DNA of 64,000 bases from Podospora bellae-mahoneyi (Eukaryota; Ascomycota; Sordariomycetes; Sordariales; Podosporaceae): the NCBI RefSeq assembly GCF_035222275.1, contig NC_085881.1:1488001-1552000 (forward strand), read 5' to 3'. The translations under genes and the position numbers were made by a program. This document shows positions 45,064 to 55,390 of the stretch, one piece after another. How positions within the stretch are numbered: the first letter of the stretch is position 1; the number at the start of each line of letters is the position of its first letter. The notes under the pieces were generated by a model. The model saw nothing but the letters and a program-made list of their open reading frames with translations. It did not search any database and was not told the DNA's origin.

Positions 45064-46770
45064 ATGGATCCCTATTCAATGCAGCCATCCGCCAAACGGC
45101 AGCGTGCTAACACAGTTGATGACGATGCTGGGTCAGACGCCAATCAGCACGCTGTTAGTATTTCCCCACCTACGCATTTCACCTCACCTCATCATTCATT
45201 CACCCACTAACAGTCGAACAAGAACCCTCAATACTACCAAACATATCAATATTCTCAAGCACCGGCCTACTCACAGGCACCTCAGTATGCCCAAGCTCAG
45301 CCTCAACAGGCTCAAACCCAGTACTACCAGTCTTCCCAATATGCCCAGAACCCACAGTACCGTCAAACCTCACAAGACTTGACAGGGTTTGGGTACCCTC
45401 GGGCGTCCCCGTACCAGGCTGCACAGTACGCCCAGGCTGCACAGTATTCCCAGTACCCTCAGTACATGCACGCTTCGCAGGCCTCGCAGACTTCTATCTA
45501 CGCCGCTCAGTATAGTCAACAGGTGCATCAGGCTCAGCAAGCCCATCAGGCCCATCAGGCTCAGCAGGCACAACAAGCTCAGCAGGTGCAACAGGCACAG
45601 CAGGCTCAGCAGGCTCAGTATGTTCAACAGCTTCGGCAAGCTCATCATGCTCAACAGGTTCACCAAGCTCAACAGGTTCACCAAGCTCAACAAGCCCAGC
45701 AACAGGCTCAACAAGCCCAGCAACAGGCTCAACAAGCCCAGCAACAGGCTCAACAAGCCCAGCAAGCTGAGCAACAGGCTCGACAGGCGCAACAGGTCCG
45801 ACAGGCGCAACAGGCCCAGCAAGCCCAGCGGGCTCAACAAGCTCAGCAGGCTCAACAGGCATCCCAATCTCCGCACACTTCACAGGCTGCTCATAATTCA
45901 CCAGCGTCTGGAGCTCCGACGGAATCGCGGACGCCCCTGACCTTCCAGGCCCTCCTTCAAGACAGGGCCTCTCGCACCCCTCAAGAAGATTCCCGGGGTC
46001 CCGGTAGTCATCTAACTCTGGACGACGTCAGCCCCATGTTGCCTAGGTCCACCGAGGCCGAGCTCAGCAAAATAATCACCAGTCTTGACCTTCTTGCGGC
46101 CCAAAAGTTTCTTGTTGTTGCGGCCCAAATGCATCCGGATATCGGTTACATGATTGCCGATTATGGCAAGACGAGTGACCAACCAGTACCGCCGGCCCCA
46201 ACCAAAGAACCAGTCAAGCTTTCAGTGGAAACCGTAGTCTATGAGCAGGATTATGATGTAAACAACGAGTACGACGACGAACGCGATGACGAAGACGACA
46301 ACCAGCGCAACGCCCAGGGCACCTCCCTGAACTTTGATCATCTGGCTGAAGAAGCCCACTACATCCTCAACGTCAAGTACGACCGTTTGAACGCACGCCA
46401 GCAATATGATCGGTCAGGCGACGCGGCTGAAAGCCTAGAACGATGTGTTGTCAAGATCCTCAACCAGGTCAAGAAGAATCCCGACTATGGCACCAAGCTC
46501 AGTGGGGTGACAAACCTCTGGAAGATAATCTGGTATCTTCTTACTTCGCCAGGCGCGTTGGCTCATGAGATTAAGAAGGACAGCCAGGACTGGGATCAGC
46601 AATTCGTGAAGCTTCACAAGTTTATGAGCAAAGACGACATGGAGAGGCTCAAGGTCCAGGACGTGGACGGGAAGAGGTGGCCTGAGAAGGCGAAGGAGTT
46701 GGCGGACGAGGCGGATGCTTATGGTCTCTTTGAGGAGATAAGGGAGGTGTTGGATCTGCTGCAGATGTGA
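45064..46770 (+). CDS. Unknown protein with Gln/Ala repeat, array unit A
   Basis: Two exons: 45064-45153 and 45214-46770 (donor GTTAGT, branch CTAAC, acceptor ACAG, phase 0), 548 aa. Exon 1 is short and carries the basic patch SAKRQRANTVDDD. The next ~80 residues are Tyr/Gln/Ala-rich, then a long QAQQAQ repeat (bases about 45527-45860). A helical domain follows, with LSKIITSLDLLAAQKFLVVA, HPDIGYMIADY, an acidic linker, AEEAHYILNVKYDRL, and the array motif GTKLSGVTNLWKIIWYLL (base about 46486). The L......HPdi pattern and a second helical pair loosely recall Cut8/Sts1, the nuclear proteasome tether, but this is a guess. Looks intact and is the largest unit. Function unknown. Confidence 0.7.
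45527..45860 (+). repeat. CAG/CAA-GCT coding repeat (poly-QA)
   Basis: About 110 codons dominated by Gln and Ala with His, in repeating CAGGCTCAA-type units; inside unit A. Mixed CAG/CAA codons interrupt pure triplet runs. An antisense frame of the same length is a shadow of this repeat. Confidence 0.85.
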
Positions 46771-47184
46771 GCGGGCAAGGTGCAATGGGGTAAGTTGTTC
46801 ACATATACAGACGCGGTAGGTAATATTGGTTGTGTTGGGTTTCCATCTCTGAGGTGCTTGCCACTGTAACCGTTTTTCTTGGGTAGGTAGGTAGGTTGCT
46901 CGCCTGTGGTTGCTCTTCTGATCTCCCACCTTTTCAGCTTGTAGCGCCTGGCTTGAGATGGTCTTGTCCAGCGGTCAACCGATTTCCACTTTAACGCGTC
47001 AATCTAACGCGAAACATGATCAACCGGTCCCGCCCTTGCCCGGCCAACGAAGCTTCGGGCAATGGTAGGACCCCTGCTCACCTATTTATGTGTACTTCAA
47101 CATCAACATCAATCAACCAATATCTCCTCCCTCACCTTTTGTCTTTTTGTTGTGCCTTTGATCTGATATACCCTCACCAAAACA
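46771..47184. other. Spacer between array units A and B
   Basis: 414 bp: unit A 3' UTR and unit B leader. Copies of GTAGGTAG occur near 46885. Nothing else recognised. Confidence 0.5.
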
Positions 47185-47990
47185 ATGGAGTCTATTGTTC
47201 CCCCAGCAAAGCGGCAGCGCGTCGACTCATTCTGGCGATCACGCCGCCGCGCCGCCGGCCTCCCGCCTCCCGGTCCCTGCCCAAACACGAGAGGTCTGAA
47301 CTCCTCGAAATGATAGCCACGTTTTCCTACAAGCTCGGATCTTCGATCCTCGTGGAGGCTGCCACTGCTTATCCGGACGTTTCCGAGCGCATCGCCACAT
47401 ATCACGAGGACCTGGACCCGTGGGAAAAGCATGTGGCCAGTGAGGATGAGGATGAAGAAGAAGAAGCGGAAGAAGAAGAAGATGATGAAAAAGAAGAACA
47501 AGACCCCTCAAGAGAAACCCCCCATCTCACTCGACTGCTACGCCAGGGAGGCGCACTCCCTCCTCCACGACAACCCCCACCGCTCTAGACTAGTCGACGA
47601 TTGGTACTGCGACATGGTACCCGAAGACGCCAAAGAGGAACTTTTGCGGGTGGTGGATGAGATGATGGATCAGGTGCATTATGACTCTGCTTACAAGACT
47701 AAGTTTAGCGCGCTGAAGAATCTGAGGGTTAGTATCCTTGATGTGCTTACGTCGTCAGACGACGGTAACAAAGGGGAGGAGATTTGAGGTTGCTGGGACA
47801 GCATACGGGGTGGGAGGGGGCGTTTGTCAGGGTGTATCAGGAGATGACAGAGGAGGAGGTGGTGCGGTTGAGGGGGGAGGTGGTGGTGGAGGGGGGGAAG
47901 GTGGGAGGATAAGGTCAGGGGGTTGGTTAAGGAGGCGAGGAGGCGGTATGGGGCGTTTGGGAAGTTGAACGAGGTGTTTATGTTTCTGGA
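47185..47990 (+). pseudogene. Array unit B, frame-disrupted paralog
   Basis: Starts with MESIVPPAKRQRVDS, matching the basic patch of unit A. Similarity to the unit A domain continues in pieces that lie in different frames: ELLEMIATFSYKLGSSILVE (frame of 47016), an acidic EEEDDEK tract, then LDCYAREAHSLLHDNPHRSR and KTKFSALKNLRVSILDVLTS (frame of 47431, motif near base 47694), then a third piece HTGWEGAFVRVYQEM and EVFMFLE in yet another frame. Each piece aligns by eye with the same order in unit A. No intron I can see rejoins the frames. So B is a decayed copy, or carries sequencing errors. About three frame breaks are implied. Confidence 0.5.
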
Positions 47991-48342
47991 GGGGGGTGAT
48001 GGGCGGGCGCAATCGCAATCGCAATCGCAATCGTAACCGCAGACGTAACCATGGGCGCGTGCATGGGCGTGGGCGGTGTTTTTGGTAACTATCTGGTTGT
48101 GGTTGCTGGATAGCGTGGTTGAGAGTCTGGGAGGGCTTGCGCTTCTTGAGGACTCGTGGCGGTTCCGGTGAGGATATTGAGTTTATAGGTGGAGCACTGC
48201 TAAGGGGCTTGTGATATGGTGGTTAGTTAAATTTCCCACACAATTTCTTTCTTACTCTTTTTCGTTTTTTTTTTCTTTCTTTTCCAAATTCATCTCCATC
48301 AGAATACTTGTTCCCCAAACCGATCCAAGCCTGTTCGTCTCC

Positions 48343-48656
48343 ATGTCTTTGCATGACCACTTCGGCTCCGAGCGTGAGGCGGATCTTGTCAAGAAGCTGG
48401 GCCGAGAGGTCAGGCCAGAACAAACCGAGATGTTTGCAGCACTTGGAGATAAGAAGGCCAAACAGCTAGTAAGTAGTCGACCACTCTGTGCTCCATTTCC
48501 CACGTTGCGGTCCGGGTAGGTCATTTTTTGTTCTAACGTTTGCGTCAGGATTTGTCCTCTCGATCCCTAAGCCCATCAGAGTCCGAGATCCAACCGTCGG
48601 GACCCCGGACTATTACACAGGCACACGAGGAGGAGACACTCGGATGCTTGTGAGTC
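48343..48656 (+). pseudogene. Array unit C, 5' part only
   Basis: Short exon 48343-48468 (MSLHDHFGSEREADLVKKLG...) followed by a good intron (donor GTAAGT at 48469, branch TTCTAACG, acceptor GTCAG at 48548). The next exon is DLSSRSLSPSESEIQPSGPR and runs to a TGA after LGCL. The TGA overlaps a GTGAGT, so a further donor is possible. The core helical motif of the family is absent before the next unit starts. C may be a truncated paralog or a 5' extension of unit D. Function unknown. Confidence 0.35.
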
Positions 48657-48818
48657 CGTTTGCTCGGTGGGCAGGAACGACTCAAAGAGGCCTCGCTCAT
48701 TGTCCGCCTTTCTATCTTCCTCTCCGACTCTCTTCTCCACACCCCCGTTGCTGTCTGGATCTTCTCTCCCTCAACACCGGGCCCGACCGCATCCGGCATT
48801 GAGAACTCTACCGCAAAG

Positions 48819-49617
48819 ATGCCCTCGTCCAAGGCTGCCAAAAAGAAGCAGCGCCTCAAGAAGGCAGCCGCTGAGAGAAACGCGGGCCTAAGTCGTATTT
48901 GTTACTCATTGAACCTGAGTGACACTGATACTGACCCTTTGGTAAAGTTCCGAGATGACCCAAGAGGACATCACCCCCCTGGTCTCCGGCCTGGAGCCCA
49001 AGTCCTATGAGCAAGTCATCGTCAATGCTGCTCGTAAATTTGACGATGTTGCCAATATGGTCGTCGAGCAGCACCAATCACTTGTCAAAATCCGGGCCCA
49101 TGAGCAAACACTTGTTGCCGACTTTGCCCGAATGACCAAGACAATCGAGAGATCCCTGGGTGCAAAATATCACCAGCTTCTTGCCCCCACCACAGCCGAA
49201 GATCGTCCCACACGGGTCCGAAAGTACGCCAAGAAGCTGGCCAACGACATCGATGCCGCTCTGAACTACATGACCGCTGAGATCACGCCCGACTCGCTCT
49301 ATGCCACCAAATTTGCGGCCTTGGACGACATGCGGGCTGTGTTGGAGAGCATTCTCCGCTGCCCCAAGCCTCTTCTGAGCGCTCTATCCCGACAGCCATC
49401 GTTCAAGAGTTGGGACATCAAATTGATGGTGGTGTTGAAGCATCTGAACTGCGATGTCATGGGCAAGCTCAAGTGTGGCAAATTCAGATGCGGCGAGCAG
49501 GAGACACCTACTCAGTGGATGAAAGACATGAAGCGCCTGTGTCTCCTCCACGAGATTACGGACAAAAAGAAAGGTCTTCAGTCATTGGATCGACCATGCC
49601 TTTCAGTTCAAGTATGA
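48819..49617 (+). CDS. Array unit D, helical-domain protein
   Basis: An ATG at 48819 opens MPSSKAAKKKQRLKKAAAER, a basic N-terminus as in A and B. The main open frame is 48955-49617 (220 codons, MTQEDITPLVSGLEPKSYEQ...) and includes RKYAKKLANDIDAALNYMTA and the array motif ATKFAALDDMRAVLESIL (base about 49304). The two frames differ, and the expected phase-0 donor reads CTAAGT instead of GTAAGT near 48888, so either the first exon is spliced unconventionally or the true start is 48955. After KKK at base about 49570 the frame ends early, while a family-like segment HWIDHAFQFKYERVQ continues in another frame to a GTGAGT at 49685. Intactness is uncertain. Confidence 0.45.
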
Positions 49618-49755
49618 GAGGGTGCAAGCAACCACGATCCCGCAGGCTGTGAAGCACGAGGTGACCATCCGACAGAAGAGTCTGGTGAGTCCTGTTTGCC
49701 CATCTCTGCCTGGTTTTCCAGAAGATAGCAATTCCTTGGCTAACATTTGTTGGAG

Positions 49756-50736
49756 CCTGTGCCCTCCCCAGCTGAAGCTTCATCCTCGCAGAACCCTTCA
49801 CTTGAGCCCGACCTGGCTGGGCCTTCCGAGAGCGCCTCCTCGTCCGAGCCGGTCAAGACAGAGCCCCCCAAGGCAAAGTTGACCAAGGGTGAGCTCAAAA
49901 ACATGGTCTCTCCCCTTTTCCCCTCTATTCTCGAGCAGATCATGACCTCCACAGCTCTCGCCCATGCCTCAGCCATTCCTGCGCTCAGGGCGGTCCGGAA
50001 GATCAAGGCTGCGGCCGAATCATCGATGGCCCAAGACTGGGCTCGAGTTGCCGGGGTTGTACACAGCGGCCTCAACGATCGCTATTGTATCCGCAAGACC
50101 TACCGCCACGGATTTAGTGTTCACGCCTATGCCAACGAGTCGGCCGAAGTCACGGACGAGGCACTCACCAAGTTCTATATGGAGCTCAAGAACCTTTACA
50201 AGCCCCTTCTCGCCACCAAGATAGCCGCTTTGGAGAGTTGTCGCAAGGTTCTGGAAGATCTCCTATGCTGCCCCGACGAACTGAGAGATGCCATTTGCTT
50301 CCATGTCGGTTCCGATCAAACCAATACTTGGGCCTTCAACATGGTGAAGATTTTGGACTGTTTTGAAGACGGGGAGATTTACAAACTGGTCAAGGGCGAA
50401 ACGGATGAGCCGAATGAGTTTTGGACGAAGCGCAGCGTGCCAGCTCTGATGGAGCTTGTGAAGGACAAGGCGCCAGTCGGCCACCCCGACAGAAGAGAGT
50501 TCTTTCGTGGTGGTCTCCGAGAGGTCTGGCTGCGCGTGTATGCCGCAGTCATCAAGTATGGACCCCCCCCCAAGACGCTCATGTTTGAGCGCCTATGTGT
50601 CTGTTGTTATTGCGACGACCTTGATGAGGAAGATTACTGCTCTTGTGGGAACGGCGAGGGCTTTGACGATGAGGAGGATGAAAGCTTCCATGAAGCGATG
50701 TTGGCCTTGTTGTCTCCGAATCCTTTTCTGCTCTGA
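49756..50736 (+). CDS. Array unit E, helical domain with acidic Cys-rich tail
   Basis: Open frame of 326 codons after an acceptor-like TTGGAG (intron 49685-49755, donor GTGAGT, branch GGCTAAC). The first ATG in frame is at 49900. It begins with a Pro/Ser/Glu linker (PVPSPAEASSSQ...), then KLTKGELKNMVSPLFPSILE and the array motif ATKIAALESCRKVLEDLL (base about 50212). The domain repeats the layout of unit D: motif, then AFNMVKILDCFEDGEIYKLV, then NEFWTKRSVPALMELVKDK. The tail CVCCYCDDLDEEDYCSC plus an acidic stretch might bind metal, but no known fold is recognised. D and E are only about 140 bp apart without a promoter, so they may be one two-domain gene. Function unknown. Confidence 0.5.
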   Translation, partial: PVPSPAEASSSQNPSLEPDLAGPSESASSSEPVKTEPPKAKLTKGELKNMVSPLFPSILEQIMTSTALAHASAIPALRAVRKIKAAAESSMAQDWARVAGVVHSGLNDRYCIRKTYRHGFSVHAYANESAEVTDEALTKFYMELKNLYKPLLATKIAALESCRKVLEDLLCCPDELRDAICFHVGSDQTNTWAFNMVKILDCFEDGEIYKLVKGETDEPNEFWTKRSVPALMELVKDKAPVGHPDRREFFRGGLREVWLRVYAAVIKYGPPPKTLMFERLCVCCYCDDLDEEDYCSCGNGEGFDDEEDESFHEAMLALLSPNPFLL

Positions 50737-52662
50737 ATGGGTGATTTTGGAAGAGGTTTGGCTGAATGATCGAGGGAAATATCGTGGAAAAGTTTGACCA
50801 GAGTAAGGAATGGATATACAGCAATGTCTTTGGTCACTAGCTGGGCTGACGACTATTCATTGTACTGTATGAGGTTCTCTTGTAAAAAATACTTTATTCC
50901 ATGTTCATTGAACACAATGCGTGAAACACCAGACCCAAGACATATCACAGCCAGAATTACCAGTCACAACTCCATTGTGTCTTCCTAGGGTAGTTGAAAC
51001 CCCATTCACACCTCCCCCTACCCCTTCACCCCCTCCCAGGCGGACACACAACCAGTCTAGACCTTCACGTCGTTAATAATGAGGCCCATGATAATCCCAA
51101 AAACCGTGCTACCTGGTGTTTTCCATATGCTCCTTACAATTCACGCCTGAGCACAACTAAGCTGTCTCTACTCCACGGCACTACCTTTAGTACTACAGCT
51201 CGTTACTGTATAAATCTCGCATGCTCTACCCTATAAAGCGGCTTCATGATCCCATCCGATAGAATATCAACCCTAGCAGTATGTTCCACACTGATGTATC
51301 ACCTCTCAACTTGCTCGATAACCCACTTGTATATGAAATTGATACACCTGGTCCTGGTGAGGATCCGCTCCGGTTGTACATAGACAGTTCATGGAACTTA
51401 AAGATCAGATCCGAATTTAGTCGGTGTGTGTGGTGTTCTAATATATTGATTACTGTATTGTTAAGTACGAAAAGACCTAAATCCATGAGATATTGGAGAT
51501 CGTCGAATCTTATTATTCTAGCTATTTTATTGGGCAGCTTGTTGGCATGCCAGTAGCTATCTTCTAGGCCATTTGACTGCTTCCTCACGGCTTACGTTTG
51601 CAAGCTTAGATAAAGCCTTCGAATGTTGAAATAAACATAATTAAAAGGGTTGAAGTATCCCAGAAATGCATGGTCTTTTGTTACGTTGATGTGGGGACAA
51701 AAGGGGGGTTGCCCGGGAGATAAAAAGGGGGTGTAAACAAACATCCCCTATCCTCCGAGTGCGAAATTGTTACTAATCTACACCACCGCAAACCGAACGC
51801 ATGAGCAAAATGAAATGCTTCTTTCCCTGTACTGTTTGATGCTACATGATATCTGTACATAATATTCCCATCTGAACAGTTGAAGACAACACATACGCTG
51901 CCTCTGCATTAGGTTTACTCCAGGCTTTTACTAATAACTGGGCTGTTGTTATTGCTCAACAATACGAAGAAATACAGACGAAAGGTGGCAGGTGGGAAGG
52001 TAAGTTGTTAGACCCACCGAAGAGATTGCGTAAGAGTTTTCCAAGTTTATGAAGACAATACATAGTTCCACGTGATGCCCTAAGAGTCAAAGACAACAAA
52101 TGACCACGGCACTTACCCCAATAGCAATTACAGGAAAAAGAGGGCACGTGCTCACAAGAAAATGTATTCTTATCTAGACTTATGGAAGACCTAATTTCCG
52201 CCTTATTTGAGAGAATAAAGACAATACGTCCTTGTTCGTCTGAAGTCCAAGGCAACAACACGGCTTTGGCACTTGCCTTGATAGAAAAACGCTCGGGCCA
52301 CTTGAGAAGACTCCCTGGTATATATATCTCGTTCCTGTAGCTTTCTCTCCCTCTCTTCCTCTCTTTTTCTCTTCTTCACAGCTCTCACATTGTAAGTTTT
52401 CTTTTCGTCTTGAAGCTACTTTTTTCTTATCTTGAAGCCGCCTTTTTCGTCTTGAAGCTACTTTTTTTTGTCTTCACCTGTTTTTGTCCCACAATTAACG
52501 TGAAATTACCTAACATCAAGCATTGCCAAGTTGTACCAGTATCTGGCCAGTCCCGCCGAGCTCGCCCTCATAGGCCGTGTAAGTCTTCCCTTCAACCATC
52601 AACCCCCCCACCATGAGATCTCAAAAGCTAAACCCCTCTGCGGGACCACCATCGCCCCTCTT
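50737..52662. other. AT-richer spacer in the array, with diverged direct repeats
   Basis: 1.9 kb. Two ~100-bp diverged direct repeats start near 52052 and 52218 (both begin AAGACAATAC and hold CAACAA...GGCACTTRCC), about 166 bp apart. Three short TTTTCGTCTTGAAGCTAC-like copies lie at about 52402-52461. Opposite-strand frames of 91-114 codons (51244-51588) have no recognisable domain. Could hold a degenerate repeat relic; I cannot name one. Confidence 0.4.
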
Positions 52663-53280
52663 ATGGCCCCCTACCTCACCATCACCAACCGCCCCCCCGC
52701 CATCACCCACCTACACATGTTCACTCCCATCTGGAGCACCCTCTCGGAAAAGTTGGCTGAGTTTGACTCCAAAGCCCCGACCGAAAAGGCCAAGAACATC
52801 CCCGACATCCTCGAGAGCGCCAACACGGCCCTCGCCCAGATCACCAGCACCTCCAGCCTCTCCCTCCACGGGAACTTTGCCGCTCTCGAGACGATCCGGA
52901 TGATTCTTACCGCGCTCTTTTGTGCGCTTGTTTGGTGCCGCGCGGGCGCGAATCCGGAAGCGAGCACGCTCGTCCAACACATGCACGGGTGTACGGGTGC
53001 TGAGGCGCTGAACAAGGTTTTTATGGGGCTGGTTCTGTGGCAGATGAACCGGTTGATTTTCAAGGATGGGGGGGCTTGGTTGGAGGATCTGGGGGTTTTG
53101 GCTGCTGAGGAGGAGGTAGGGTTGGTTTGGGGGGAGGTTAGGAGGGTTTGGCAGAGCATGATCGCGAGGAAGAGGGTTATTTTGTTTGAGAAGGAGCAGA
53201 GGGAGGCGGAGATGAGGGAGTTTAGGAGGATTAAGGAGGGTGGTAGGAGGGGGAAGGTAGAAGGGGTGGTTGGTGAATGA
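52663..53280 (+). CDS. Array unit F, helical-domain protein
   Basis: 205 codons from the ATG at 52663; the open frame extends upstream to 52504 without an ATG. A GTAAGT at about 52579 and a CTAACATCAAG acceptor near 52520 suggest upstream exons I could not place. NIPDILESANTALAQITST followed by HGNFAALETIRMILTALF (base about 52870) is the array motif. The C-terminal part is charged and helical (EKEQREAEMREFRRIKEGGR). The region after 53100 is AG-rich on the + strand. Start and intron structure are uncertain. Function unknown. Confidence 0.45.
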   Translation: MAPYLTITNRPPAITHLHMFTPIWSTLSEKLAEFDSKAPTEKAKNIPDILESANTALAQITSTSSLSLHGNFAALETIRMILTALFCALVWCRAGANPEASTLVQHMHGCTGAEALNKVFMGLVLWQMNRLIFKDGGAWLEDLGVLAAEEEVGLVWGEVRRVWQSMIARKRVILFEKEQREAEMREFRRIKEGGRRGKVEGVVGE

Positions 53281-54070
53281 TGATGAGGCTGGTACTTGGG
53301 ATATTCGGTGGAGTTGTATTTTGGTGGGCTTGGTGTTTGGGTTGTTTTATATCTGGGGTTTTTTGTTGCTGGTTGGGGGGGGGGGAGCGGGTTGAATGGT
53401 TATTTGGTTTCGTTGAAGCGCTGCAAAAACGCCCGTTATCAACATGGTATTCGACAGAATTTGAGATTAGTTGATATTGCCGCGGGATAACATTTGCCTG
53501 CTGCCTGCTACGGCCATGTGTGCTTTCCTAGGTACTCATCCGAGCAATGAACATCAGACGCCTGAAGCCTGATGACGACTCGCCATATGACTAACAATGA
53601 ATTTGGTGAGGATCACAATCTTGATAGCACTGGAGGAAGACGGCTGGTGGAAGGTGGAAAAAGGGAGAGTACTGGGGGACTGCTCCACGTGAAATGTTCT
53701 CACCAAAAAAGCGTGACTAGGTGATCTTTCTGCTAGCAAGTGGGGATGATGGGGATGAAGGCAAACAGTGCTTCAGATGGTTGCTCTCATCCTATCTCGC
53801 TGATGAAACCAGCAGTTCCCCATACAGTTGCAGGAGAGAAAACAGAGCAACAATCCACTAGCAAACAATAGACTTGGTCTTTCACTGCCTTCCACTTCTT
53901 GCTACCATAGCCCTTGTATGTTCCGGCCTCTGGCTCTGTTGCCCCCTAACAGCAACGACACGTCTTATTGCTTTGTTTATATACATACCCACGCCGCGAG
54001 CAACAAACAATATTCCCTTTTTCTCGCAATATCTTCACCTCGCCTTCCATACGCCATCTCTGCAACCACA
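53281..54070. other. Spacer between array units F and G
   Basis: 790 bp. A G homopolymer is present near 53376-53387. The last 200 bp are the TC-rich leader of unit G. No other feature. Confidence 0.5.
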
Positions 54071-54607
54071 ATGGCGGACTGCACTCAACATAACCCGACC
54101 GAGGTCATAGGCCTGATGGATGACACCGATAACGATGTAATCTCCTTTGAAGCATTTTTTCCATTCGAATGCTAACCTTCATGTAGACGTCCTACGACCA
54201 AAAGGCCGCCATCTTAAAGCTAGTTTCCTCACTCCCAGACCAAGCACTGCTGGAAACCATCATCGAAGCCCCCCTCGTCGCCAACCTCCTCCAGCAAAAA
54301 GCCACCCTTACCAAAAAAAAAAAAAAGAAAAAAAAACTCCACAATACTGAATGGATGACCAAGACGAAGAGAATAGTCGACATTTTGACTGTTTACTACA
54401 AGAATAAGGATCATGACTGGGGTGTGACACAGCAACCGGAGCGCATTGGGGCGGAAAGTCAAGGATCTTCTCGACTCGATATTCGGAATTGTCACGAGGG
54501 ACCCCTCGCACAGCAAGTGTGATGCTGTTGAGGCGATGGTGGTGCTGTTCAGCAATTTGGTGTATGCCGGTCTTGGTCAGCTGAGGAGTGTGGCACTCTC
54601 GATTTGA
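54071..54607 (+). pseudogene. Array unit G, frame-disrupted paralog
   Basis: Exon 54071-54136 (MADCTQHNPTEVIGLMDDTD...) and a good phase-0 intron (GTAATC to CATGTAG at 54186, branch TGCTAACC). Then YDQKAAILKLVSSLPDQALL and LANLLQQ-like helices, a Lys run coded by a 14+8 A tract (54313-54335), and KRIVDILTVYYKNKDHDW. The frame then closes near 54522, whereas the family motif HSKCDAVEAMVVLFSNLV (base about 54510) appears in the next frame. At least one frame break is implied, which could also be a sequencing or assembly error. Function unknown. Confidence 0.45.
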
Positions 54608-55108
54608 GCAGTAGCCATAGTGATCGACGACTGTTCTTCCCGCCCTGACGTGGTGTACCATGGACAGGGCACAAGTTTCTAAGCAGGGGAATACGTAATG
54701 TCACTGGAGAGGATTTTACAGCTGTGTTGTATCCCGACTTCGACAGAGCTTCGACATAATATCGTCAGTGAGGGCCGATATATCTCCCGATCTCATAAGA
54801 GCTTGCTTTACTTGACATCGAATTACAGAAACTGGCAATCTTTCAAAAACAACCAACAGGTATTACAAGATACTTGCAAAGCTGGTCTTAGTGTCTGTGA
54901 TATGTCAATGGCCGTAGGAAGGCTCTTTCCCCGCCTTCCATTTATTGCCCCCTCTGTTGCTCCTGCCTTTTGTGAAAGCGATGCGACCCCGCGACCTGGC
55001 GCTGTTTGTTTACTTTTGTGGGTGCTCAAATTTTCTCTGCTACTTTTTCTCTCTTGCTCTTTCTGTCTTCTCTCCCCACCCAGCACTTCGGCTTTCGCCA
55101 CCATCACC
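54608..55108. other. Spacer and leader of array unit H
   Basis: 501 bp. The last ~190 bp (54918-55108) resemble the leader of unit I (see findings). Confidence 0.45.
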
Positions 55109-55390
55109 ATGGCAAAATACCAACCGGCCAAGCTGGAGGAGGCCGACACTGCCTCGTCGGCGGTTAGATTGGCTCCAGACCTTGGGACCGCCATCAGCAT
55201 CGCACTTGAAAGCATTGGGTCAAAAGCCTCAGTCACCTCGCCATTATGAGCTCAAAATCGGGGCATTGAAAGCGATGTGGGGCATTCTAACTCGCTCTAG
55301 GTCCCGCCCCAACCAAGCATGGGTATTACCGGTACCTTGTGTTGGAGAGGCACATTGCCTAGTAGATAGAACCCTCCCAGAACAATAAAA
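55109..55390 (+). pseudogene. Array unit H, short decayed paralog
   Basis: MAKYQPAKLEEADTASSAVR and DLGTAISIALESIGSKAS run from 55109 to a TGA at 55247-55249. In the adjacent frame YELKIGALKAMWGILTRSR (base about 55246) looks like the array motif. No middle helices are visible, so this copy seems both shortened and frame-disrupted. Confidence 0.4.

Noticed and set aside
51244-51588. Possible mobile-element fragment in the AT-rich spacer
   Set aside because: Frames of 91 and 114 codons lie on opposite strands over the same DNA, and neither shows a recognisable transposase, reverse transcriptase or nuclease motif.
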